From: an uncultured Acidobacteriaceae bacterium | GTDB taxonomy: Bacteria; Acidobacteriota; Terriglobia; Terriglobales; Acidobacteriaceae | Length of the DNA stretch: 64,000 bases | Assembly: GCA_937879855.1 (NCBI GenBank) | Contig: CALFMO010000015.1 | Coordinates: forward strand, 1-64,000 | Direction of reading: 5' to 3' | In this document: piece after piece, positions 17,782-24,727 of the stretch | How positions within the stretch are numbered: position 1 is the first letter of the stretch | Layout: every line of letters begins with the position of its first letter | The notes under the pieces: model-generated | Told to the model about the DNA's origin: nothing | Databases searched by the model: none | What the model saw: only the letters and a program-made list of their open reading frames with translations | Position numbers and translations under genes: made by a program

Positions 17782-17810
17782 TTGCACGCTGCAAACGGGA
17801 TGACTATAAT
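17782..17810 (+). promoter_or_regulatory. Sigma-70 promoter of the Phd/PIN toxin-antitoxin pair, with 9-bp direct repeats
   Basis: A -35 box TTGCAC and a perfect -10 box TATAAT are separated by exactly 17 bases. Over the -10 box and start region run three units with a 9-bp period, GATGACTAT, AATGACCAT, GATGACCTT, which look like an iterated operator for the antitoxin. Confidence 0.7.
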
Positions 17811-17847
17811 GACCATGATGACCTTCTAGCACTGAAGGAGCTGCCAA

Positions 17848-18102
17848 ATGGGCGCAACCAACTGGACAGTGGCTGAGGCCAAAGCAAAATTCAGCGAGAT
17901 CATAGACCGTGCCATGTCGGAGGGCCCTCAAACCATCACACGGAAAGGGCGCACGGCCGCCGTCGTGGTAGGGGCCGAAGAATGGCAGCGGAAGACCAGG
18001 CGAGTGGGTAATCTCGCAGAGTTCTTCGCGGGATCTCCACTGCGCGAATCCGAACTGAAAGTTCGCCGGTCCAAGGCGCGCGCGCGCAAGGTTCGTCTGT
18101 GA
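17848..18102 (+). CDS. Antitoxin, Phd/YefM family
   Basis: An 84-residue protein beginning NWTVAEAKAKFSEIIDRAMSEGPQTITRKGRTAAVVVGAEEWQR, the typical Phd/YefM N-terminal DNA-binding fold. The C-terminal part (GNLAEFFAGSPLRESELKVRRSKARARKV) is the less ordered arm that would wrap the toxin. AAGGAG lies seven bases before the ATG. The gene ends eight bases before the toxin start. By family knowledge it neutralises the PIN nuclease and represses its own promoter; the 9-bp direct repeats at the -10 box are the likely binding site. Confidence 0.92.
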   Translation: MGATNWTVAEAKAKFSEIIDRAMSEGPQTITRKGRTAAVVVGAEEWQRKTRRVGNLAEFFAGSPLRESELKVRRSKARARKVRL

Positions 18103-18109
18103 ATTGTCA

Positions 18110-18526
18110 ATGAATTTCCTGCTGGATACGAATGCAGTTTCAGAATGGGTTAAGCCGCGGCCCAATGCCGGCTTAATCCGATGGATGGAATCGGCCGACG
18201 AGGATCGAATCTTCCTCAGCGTGATTTCGCTAGCAGAGCTGCGCTACGGTGTTGAGCGGATGTCAGCAGGCGCCCGCCGCAGCCGGCTCGAGGAGTGGCT
18301 TCGAGAACAATTGCCTCTGCGCTTTGAAGGCCGCATTCTCTCCGTTGACCACAATGTGGCCGAGGCGTGGGGTAGGACAGTGTCACGCAGCGAAGCGCTG
18401 GGGCGGCCTATGGGTGTAATGGACGCCTTCTTGTCGGCGACGGCGGAGATTCATCGTCTCACACTGGTCACTCGCAACGTTTCTGACTTCCCCACGCTGA
18501 AATCGATCGTCAATCCGTGGTCGTAG
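18110..18526 (+). CDS. PIN-domain toxin ribonuclease, VapC-like
   Basis: A 138-residue PIN nuclease. Acidic active-site residues are visible as D7 in MNFLLDTNAVSE, E43 in SLAELRYGVE, D97-D105 region around MGVMDAFLSATA, and a final Asp in VTRNVSDFP. VapC-type toxins cut specific RNAs, often tRNA or 23S rRNA, with Mg2+. The ATG is used; a TTG two codons earlier is also open. It pairs with a Phd-type rather than a VapB-type antitoxin, a common mix. Confidence 0.92.
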   Translation: MNFLLDTNAVSEWVKPRPNAGLIRWMESADEDRIFLSVISLAELRYGVERMSAGARRSRLEEWLREQLPLRFEGRILSVDHNVAEAWGRTVSRSEALGRPMGVMDAFLSATAEIHRLTLVTRNVSDFPTLKSIVNPWS

Positions 18527-18600
18527 AGAGTGGTCCGCATGCTGTTTCTGCAGCGCCTTCCGATCCGGTAAAATGTAGGTTTTCACCGGACTCTTTATTG

Positions 18601-20226
18601 ATGTCTGATCTCATCCCCACCGCGATGCTAGCCACATGGGCCGCCCCTAAAGGGGTGCTGCCCTACATCCGGCAACATTTTCTCGATACCACGTTTCGTG
18701 GTCTCTACCACGCCAATGCGTTCGACTTGGGCCTGCTGATCCCCTATTTCATTGTCTTAACGCTGCTGGCAGGCTATGGAATGCACCGTTACATCATGGT
18801 GTACCGCTATTACAAGCACCAGAAAAATCGCACGACCGAACCAGCCGCACATTTCGAAGAGCTGCCACGCATAACGGTACAATTGCCGATTTTCAACGAG
18901 CAATATGTGGTTGAGCGGCTGCTGGAGTCGATCTGCAGGCTGAAATATCCGCGCGAGAAGCTCGACATCCAGGTACTCGACGATTCGACCGATGAGACCG
19001 TCGACGTGGCGCGCGGCTTGGTCGAGCGATATGCTGCCTTGGGCAATCCCATCACTTACCATCACCGGACGAATCGCGCGGGCTTTAAGGCGGGCGCGCT
19101 CGCTGAAGGACTCGACACCGCCCGGGGCGAGTTTATAGCTATTTTCGACGCTGATTTCACGCCGCCGGAAGATTTTCTGCTGCGCACCATCCATCACTTT
19201 ACCGATCCGAAGATTGGGATGGTGCAGACACGCTGGACTCACCTCAATCGTCATTACTCGTTCCTGACCGAGGTGGAGGCCATCCTGCTGGATGGGCACT
19301 TTGTACTGGAGCACTCGGGACGGGCGCGCACCGGACTTTTCTTTAACTTCAACGGTACTGCCGGCATGTGGCGTCGTGCCGCGATTGATGAGGCCGGAGG
19401 CTGGCAGCACGATACGCTGACCGAAGATACCGATCTCTCTTACCGCGCCCAACTCAAGGGGTGGAAGTTTATTTACCTACAAGATGTCGAATGCCCCGCC
19501 GAACTGCCCGTGGAGATGACTGCATTCAAGACGCAGCAGGCGCGCTGGGCGAAAGGACTGATTCAGACGGGAAAAAAGATTTTGCCGCGCGTGCTGCGCA
19601 GCGATGCCCCGCTGCATACCAAGATCGAAGCCTGGTATCACCTGACGGCAAATTTGAGTTATCCGTTGATGATTATGCTGTCGGTGTTGCTGCTTCCAGC
19701 CATGGTCATTCGCTTCTACCAGGGCTGGTTTCAGATGCTCTATATCGATTTGCCACTCTTCATGGCGTCGACGTTTTCAATTTCAAGCTTCTATCTGGTT
19801 TCGCAGCGCGAGTTGTTTCCGCGGAGTTGGCCACGAGCATTGTTGTATCTGCCATTCCTGATGGCGTTGGGAATCGGACTGACCATTACCAACACCAAGG
19901 CGGTGATCGAGGCGCTCATCGGCAAGCAGAGCGCCTTTGCCCGCACGCCCAAGTACAGCGTTGTTTCGAAGCAAGACAAAGTGGGTACTAAGAAATATCG
20001 GAAACGGTTGGGCTGGGTGCCGTGGCTGGAATTGCTGGTCGGCACATACTTCGCGCTCACGGTTTACTATGCAGTCGAGAATGAAAACTACATCACAGTG
20101 CCCTTTCTGCTCCTTTTCGTAGTCGGCTACTGGTACACCGGATTGATGTCATTGTTGCAGGGCCGTTTCGCCGGCGGCACGATCAAGACGACCACGCACA
20201 CGAAGCCGTTCCCGGTTGGAGTTTAG
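18601..20226 (+). CDS. Membrane family-2 glycosyltransferase, CslA/cellulose-synthase-like
   Basis: A processive polysaccharide synthase of about 541 residues. One N-terminal helix (about 36-58) is followed by a cytosolic GT-A domain with the family's four motifs: VLDDSTDET (around 126), FDADF (around 182), TEDTDLS (around 275) and QQARW (around 312). Four or more C-terminal membrane helices form the export channel. The closest look is to CslA/CslC-like glucomannan and glucan synthases. No partner regulator or outer-membrane export gene is beside it. The frame stays open 28 codons upstream but overlaps the toxin gene; the ATG at the chosen site follows a possible TAAAAT -10 box. Confidence 0.88.
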   Translation: MSDLIPTAMLATWAAPKGVLPYIRQHFLDTTFRGLYHANAFDLGLLIPYFIVLTLLAGYGMHRYIMVYRYYKHQKNRTTEPAAHFEELPRITVQLPIFNEQYVVERLLESICRLKYPREKLDIQVLDDSTDETVDVARGLVERYAALGNPITYHHRTNRAGFKAGALAEGLDTARGEFIAIFDADFTPPEDFLLRTIHHFTDPKIGMVQTRWTHLNRHYSFLTEVEAILLDGHFVLEHSGRARTGLFFNFNGTAGMWRRAAIDEAGGWQHDTLTEDTDLSYRAQLKGWKFIYLQDVECPAELPVEMTAFKTQQARWAKGLIQTGKKILPRVLRSDAPLHTKIEAWYHLTANLSYPLMIMLSVLLLPAMVIRFYQGWFQMLYIDLPLFMASTFSISSFYLVSQRELFPRSWPRALLYLPFLMALGIGLTITNTKAVIEALIGKQSAFARTPKYSVVSKQDKVGTKKYRKRLGWVPWLELLVGTYFALTVYYAVENENYITVPFLLLFVVGYWYTGLMSLLQGRFAGGTIKTTTHTKPFPVGV

Positions 20227-20351
20227 GTTCAGCCGCAATCTTCCTCACTTCTGGCCTTCCCTTGACCGCTCGTTTACAATCCACTCGCTGGACGTTCTCA
20301 TCTGTCAGACTTGATCCGATCAGGATGGGAGTCGTTCGAAAGGAGGATGCG

Positions 20352-21347
20352 ATGCTCTGCTCGCGCAGGATTCTCCACTCTGCTCTCGTCGCAGTCCTGT
20401 CGGTATTGGTGCTGAGTTGTGGTGGCTCCCACGATTCGGACGAATACTTTGTTCTCGTCGCGGCGAATCTGCAGGTTCCTTACTGGAAGGTGGCCGGTGC
20501 AGGATTTTCGGCCGCGGCGTCGCAGATGAAGGTGCGCTCTGACTTTATGGGACCGCAGACCTATGACTCAAAGGCCGAGCGCGATGCCGTGGATCAAGCG
20601 GTGCAAAAGAAAGCCACGGGCATCTTGTTATCCGTGGCCGACTCGGCGGTGTTGAAAGACAGCATCGATAAGGCGATCGCCGCGGGAGTGCCGGTGATCA
20701 CGATCGACTCGGATGCGCCCACGAGCAAACGCCTGTTTTTTATCGGAACCAATAACTATCAGGCAGGATTTACCGGTGGAGAGCGCCTGGCCCAGGAACT
20801 TAAGGGCAAAGGCAACGTCGTAGTCTTTACCATGCCGGATCAGTCGAATCTGCAGGAACGTCTGCGCGGCTATAAAGAAGCGTTGGCGAAGACACCCGCC
20901 ATCAAGATAACCCGCGTGGTCGACATCCAGGGCGACCCGCGCATCGCATTTGACACGGCGACGCAGATCATTGGCAAGGAGCGCGACAAGGTCGACGCAT
21001 TCGTATGCCTGGAAGCGCAGTCCGGCAAAGAAGTTGCGGGCGTGCTCGACAGCTATCACGTGAGTGGGAAAGTGGTGATGGCCATGGATACTGATCAAGA
21101 AACGCTGGACCTGATTAAGAAGGGTGTGATCGCGGCTACCATTGCGCAGAAACCCTACACCATGGCTTTTGTCGGCATGCAGATGCTCGACACTCTCTAT
21201 CATCACAAGCCCTCGTCGCTGGAAGCGGACTGGTCGAAAGACAGTTTTGCGCCGATTCCGAGCTTCGTGGACACCGGTTCAGCTTTGATCGACAAGAACA
21301 ATGTGGATGCGTTCATGCAGGCGGGAAAGAATCTCGGCTCGAAGTAA
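20352..21347 (+). CDS. Sugar-type periplasmic binding lipoprotein (Peripla_BP_4), orphan
   Basis: The start is fixed by AGGAGG five bases before the ATG. A lipoprotein signal follows, with lipobox LVLSC (Cys about residue 20), then a ribose-binding-protein fold: EYFVLVAANLQVPYWKVAGAGFSAAA, a hinge segment GILLSVADSAVLKDSIDKAIAAGVPVITIDSDAP, and IGTNNYQAGFTGGERLAQEL. This family binds sugars or autoinducer-like molecules for ABC import or for sensing. No transporter ATPase or permease for it is adjacent (the nearby MlaF/MlaE pair is another class), so it may serve a remote transporter or a sensor. Confidence 0.87.
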   Translation: MLCSRRILHSALVAVLSVLVLSCGGSHDSDEYFVLVAANLQVPYWKVAGAGFSAAASQMKVRSDFMGPQTYDSKAERDAVDQAVQKKATGILLSVADSAVLKDSIDKAIAAGVPVITIDSDAPTSKRLFFIGTNNYQAGFTGGERLAQELKGKGNVVVFTMPDQSNLQERLRGYKEALAKTPAIKITRVVDIQGDPRIAFDTATQIIGKERDKVDAFVCLEAQSGKEVAGVLDSYHVSGKVVMAMDTDQETLDLIKKGVIAATIAQKPYTMAFVGMQMLDTLYHHKPSSLEADWSKDSFAPIPSFVDTGSALIDKNNVDAFMQAGKNLGSK

Positions 21348-21483
21348 GGGGCGTCGCATTGCGGCAACAATCGTTGCGGAGACATGCAGATTCGATAAAT
21401 GGGGCAATTGAGTAATTTGGGCAGGTTTTGCGTGGAAGATTGGCTTTAATTGCTCCATTCCACAATTTCACTATCACCCAATC

Positions 21484-22332
21484 CTACGAAATATATTCCT
21501 TGATGTACTCGTCTTTGGTGTGAGCCAGTTGGCGAACGTCACCGTCGAAAATGACTTTGCCATCGCGCAAGACCAGGAAACTCATGGGCACATCGCAATA
21601 TTGCCCGCGCGGCAGGGCGCGCATCTGGTTGGTCTGCTTGTCGAACTCGTGCGTCGCCATCGTGAAGGCATCCTGCAAGCGATGAGTCACGAGCAGGGAA
21701 CTGGTCTTGTAGACATCGCGCTGCTTGGTGATTAGACCGACGATTGTGTTGGAAGTGACCGGATCCAGACCCCCAGTTGGCGAGTCGTAGAGGAGCACTT
21801 CCGGCTGGGTGATAATGGCGCGTGCAATGGCCACGCGGCGCCGCATGCCACCCGACAATTCGGAAGGAAACTTATCGATCGCCTGTTCTAACTCGACAAA
21901 GCGGAGCGCCTCGCGCACGCGGTGCTCGATGTCGGCGTCCTGGAAGCCATGTTCTTCGATCAGGCGGTAGGCTACGTTCTCGCGTACGGTCAGGGAGTCA
22001 AAGAGAGCGCTTTCCTGAAACACCATACCAATCTTGGCGCGCAGAACGAACAGGTCTTCCTCGCGCGTCTGGGTCACGTCGTTGCCCAGTACCAAAATTC
22101 GTCCTGAGTCGGGCTTGAGAAGGCCCAAAGAGAGTTTGAGGATCGTACTCTTGCCCGATCCCGCTACGCCGAATAATGCTTTGGTCTCGCCAAACGCCAG
22201 ACGAAACGAAATGCCGCGCAGCACCTGCTTTTCCTCAAACTGAAGGTGGACGTCCTCGAACTCAATGGCGTTGGCGGCCGATTCCTGACTAGTAGGGGAG
22301 ATAGAGTCGAGAGGCAAGGTGGGCGCAGGCAT
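21484..22332 (-). CDS. MlaF-type ABC transporter ATPase with Ser in place of the catalytic Glu
   Basis: ATP-hydrolysing subunit of an Mla/MCE-type phospholipid transporter. Walker A is GVAGSGKST (about residues 55-63), the Q-loop is in GMVFQESALFDSLTV, the signature is LSGGMRRRVAIARA, Walker B is VLLYDSPTGGLDP and the H-loop is LLVTHRLQDA. Residue 184, normally the catalytic glutamate after the Walker B aspartate, is serine (codon TCG read on the minus strand). The gene starts three bases after the mlaE-like stop. No MCE-domain (MlaD) gene is in the neighbourhood, so the transporter is incomplete here. Confidence 0.88.
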   Translation of the reverse strand: MPAPTLPLDSISPTSQESAANAIEFEDVHLQFEEKQVLRGISFRLAFGETKALFGVAGSGKSTILKLSLGLLKPDSGRILVLGNDVTQTREEDLFVLRAKIGMVFQESALFDSLTVRENVAYRLIEEHGFQDADIEHRVREALRFVELEQAIDKFPSELSGGMRRRVAIARAIITQPEVLLYDSPTGGLDPVTSNTIVGLITKQRDVYKTSSLLVTHRLQDAFTMATHEFDKQTNQMRALPRGQYCDVPMSFLVLRDGKVIFDGDVRQLAHTKDEYIKEYIS

Positions 22333-22335
22333 CGG

Positions 22336-23118
22336 CTATTTGTACGACAAAACGTTCATCAGGAATTGTGTGACAAATAAATCGAGCACGACGATCAGAA
22401 CGGAAGCAGCAACCACGGCCTGCGTGGTCGCCCGGCCTACGCCTTGCGTGCCTCCGCGGGCGGTCATGCCGTAATAGCAACCTACCGTGGCGATAATGAA
22501 GCCGAACAACAACGGCTTGACCAGACCCATGAAGACGTCTTGAAACACCAACGCCTGCCAGGCATTACTCCAATACTGGCGGGCATCAAGGTTAAGAAGA
22601 ACCTTAGACACGAACAAACCTCCGGCCAAGCCGACGAAATCCGACAGAATGGTCAAGAAGAACAACATGAAAACCGTGGAGATCACGCGCGGCGCAACCA
22701 GCTTTTTCATCGGGTCGGTGCCTAACGCGCGCATGGCGTCGATCTGCTCGGTCACGACCATGGAGCCAAGTTCGCTTGCCATACCGGAAGCGTTCCGACC
22801 CGCAACCATCAACCCGGTGAGCACCGGGCCCAGTTCACGCACCATCGAGAGCGACACCAACTGCCCGATCAAAGTGATCGAACCGAAGCGCTGTAACGTA
22901 TTTGCGCTCTGCACAGCCAAAACCGCCCCCGTGAAAAAACCTGCCAGCACCACGATCGGCAGGGATCCTACTCCAATAAGATCGGCCTGCTGGACCATGT
23001 CCGCGAAATAGAGTGGTTTGCGAAACAGATTGGCGACCGACTGCGCGGTCATCAATGTGTAATCCTGAACCGCCAGAACTTTCTGCTTGGCGAACTCCGT
23101 GGGCGAAGTCAGTTCCAT
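22336..23118 (-). CDS. MlaE-type lipid ABC transporter permease
   Basis: Inner-membrane permease of the MlaE family, about 260 residues with five or six helices. The conserved core AVLAVQSANTLQRFGS...LVSLSMVRELGPVLTGLMVAGRNASGMASELGSMVVTEQIDAMRALGTDPMKKLVAPRV is complete. It moves phospholipids between inner and outer membranes together with an MlaF ATPase, which is the next gene. The ATG reading MELTSPTEF is used; a GTG 13 codons earlier is also open, and neither has a strong ribosome binding site. Confidence 0.88.
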   Translation of the reverse strand: MELTSPTEFAKQKVLAVQDYTLMTAQSVANLFRKPLYFADMVQQADLIGVGSLPIVVLAGFFTGAVLAVQSANTLQRFGSITLIGQLVSLSMVRELGPVLTGLMVAGRNASGMASELGSMVVTEQIDAMRALGTDPMKKLVAPRVISTVFMLFFLTILSDFVGLAGGLFVSKVLLNLDARQYWSNAWQALVFQDVFMGLVKPLLFGFIIATVGCYYGMTARGGTQGVGRATTQAVVAASVLIVVLDLFVTQFLMNVLSYK

Positions 23119-23185
23119 GCTTTTCAGGAAGCCGGCGCAGTCGCGGGCGCGACGCACGGGCTTGACCGAACTATAACAGAGAAGG

Positions 23186-23220
23186 CTGTCAGCTATCAGC
23201 CTTCAGCCCTCAGCTAGAAC
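23186..23220. repeat. Imperfect tandem array, 7-bp period
   Basis: Five units read CTGTCAG, CTATCAG, CCTTCAG, CCCTCAG, CTAGAAC. It lies between the start of the leftward mlaE-like gene and the end of the leftward sigma-54 regulator. Confidence 0.75.
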
Positions 23221-23290
23221 CAAGATGTGATCCCTCGCGTTGCTCGGAATAACGACGTGATTGGGCGGCACCGGCGCTGAGAAGCAGAGC

Positions 23291-24727
23291 CTAGGCGATC
23301 CGGCCTTTCTTCTTGATCTCGATATTGTGCCGGCGGATTTTTTGGTTCAGCGTGGAGAGAGGGACGTGGAATCGCTCGGCAGCTTCAGTCTGGTTCCAGT
23401 TGCAGCGTTCGAGCATGTCGACGATGACGCGCCGCTCTACGTCGCCGATGATTTCGAAAAGCGAGGCGTCAGACGGCGGATCGTGCAGGGTAAGCGAGGA
23501 ACCGCGTCCCATCATGGAGTCCGGCAGCAGGTCCATGCTGATCTCCAATCCGGATGAAAGCACGACGGCCCGTTCAATTACGTTTTCCAGTTCGCGGACA
23601 TTGCCCGGCCAGGAGTACGCCATCAGCGGGCGCAGCGCCTCCGGAGTGATGCGGGGTGCCTGGCGGCCGTTCTCTTCCGCATATTTCTTCAGGAAAAATT
23701 CCACCAGCAACGGAATATCTTCTTTGCGCTGGCGCAAGGGCGGAAGTTCGACGGTGATTACGTTCAGGCGATAGAAGAGATCTTCACGGAAGCGTCCTTC
23801 GCGAACCATGTGCCGCAAATCGATGTTGGTGGCGGCGATGATGCGCACATCAACCTGGATCTCGGAAATTCCGCCCAGATGCATAAACCGGCGGTCCTGC
23901 AGCACGCGCAATATTTTTGCCTGCGTCTCCAGGCCCATGGTGGCGATTTCGTCGAGGAACAGCGTCCCCTTGTCGGCGACCTCGAACAGGCCCTTCTTGG
24001 AAGCGATGGCGCTGGTGAACGCGCCCTTGACGTGCCCGAAAAGCGTGGATTCCAGCAGGTCCGTGGGCATGGATCCGGTATTGACCGGGACGAAGGGTTT
24101 GTCGCGGCGGGGAGAGTTCAGGTGGATAGCTTTCGCGATCACCTCTTTGCCGGTACCGCTTTCTCCCTGCAAGAGTACGGTCGAGCGGCTGTTGGCCACC
24201 TGCGCAACCAGATCAAAAATTTTGAGCATGGGCTCGCTCTTGCCCACGATATTTTCGAAGTTGTAGCGCTGCTTCAGAGCGCGCTTGAGCTGAACATTTT
24301 CTTCTTCGGCGCGGCGCCAGCCAACTGCGGCGCGCACATCCGCGAGAAGTTTTTCGTTGTCCCACGGCTTCTGGACAAAATTGGCTGCGCCCGACTGCAT
24401 CGCGCGCACGGCATTTTCCACCGTGCCGTAGGCAGTGATCATGATGACGGGCAGCCGCGAGTCGTGAGAACGAATCTCGGAGAGAATATCCATGCCGTCG
24501 CGGCCGGGAAGAGTCAGATCGAGCAGCACCAGATCAAATGGTCGATCGGCCATTTGCATCAGGCCCTCTTCGCCGCTTACCGCGGTCTCGACCGCGAAAC
24601 CCTCCATTTCGAGGAGCGTTTGCAACGATTCGCGAATCTCGGCCTCATCGTCAATGATGAGCACGGACCCTGTGGGCGACGGGTTGCCGCTGATAGGGCC
24701 GCTGGTAATGACTGCTGCTTCAGACAT
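23291..24727 (-). CDS. NtrC-family response regulator with variant GAFTSA loop
   Basis: Domains in order are receiver (D26, D27, phospho-acceptor D70, KPW lysine), AAA+ sigma-54 activator core (Walker A GESGTGKE, Walker B GTLFLDEI, arginine-finger region SWPGNVRELEN), and a C-terminal Fis-type helix-turn-helix (NWNQTEAAERFHVPLSTLNQKIRRH). The sigma-54 contact loop reads GAFTSA instead of GAFTGA, with Ser at residue 239. It overlaps the end of the sensor kinase gene by eight bases, so the two form a coupled two-component pair. Target promoters are not evident nearby. Confidence 0.93.
   Translation of the reverse strand: MSEAAVITSGPISGNPSPTGSVLIIDDEAEIRESLQTLLEMEGFAVETAVSGEEGLMQMADRPFDLVLLDLTLPGRDGMDILSEIRSHDSRLPVIMITAYGTVENAVRAMQSGAANFVQKPWDNEKLLADVRAAVGWRRAEEENVQLKRALKQRYNFENIVGKSEPMLKIFDLVAQVANSRSTVLLQGESGTGKEVIAKAIHLNSPRRDKPFVPVNTGSMPTDLLESTLFGHVKGAFTSAIASKKGLFEVADKGTLFLDEIATMGLETQAKILRVLQDRRFMHLGGISEIQVDVRIIAATNIDLRHMVREGRFREDLFYRLNVITVELPPLRQRKEDIPLLVEFFLKKYAEENGRQAPRITPEALRPLMAYSWPGNVRELENVIERAVVLSSGLEISMDLLPDSMMGRGSSLTLHDPPSDASLFEIIGDVERRVIVDMLERCNWNQTEAAERFHVPLSTLNQKIRRHNIEIKKKGRIA

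Noticed and set aside
17728..18165. N-terminal 146-codon extension of the membrane glycosyltransferase frame
   Set aside because: It runs antisense through the promoter and both genes of the Phd/PIN module, and its residue make-up (Cys/His/Pro-rich, no pattern) is not protein-like. The ATG at 17727 gives a normal start.
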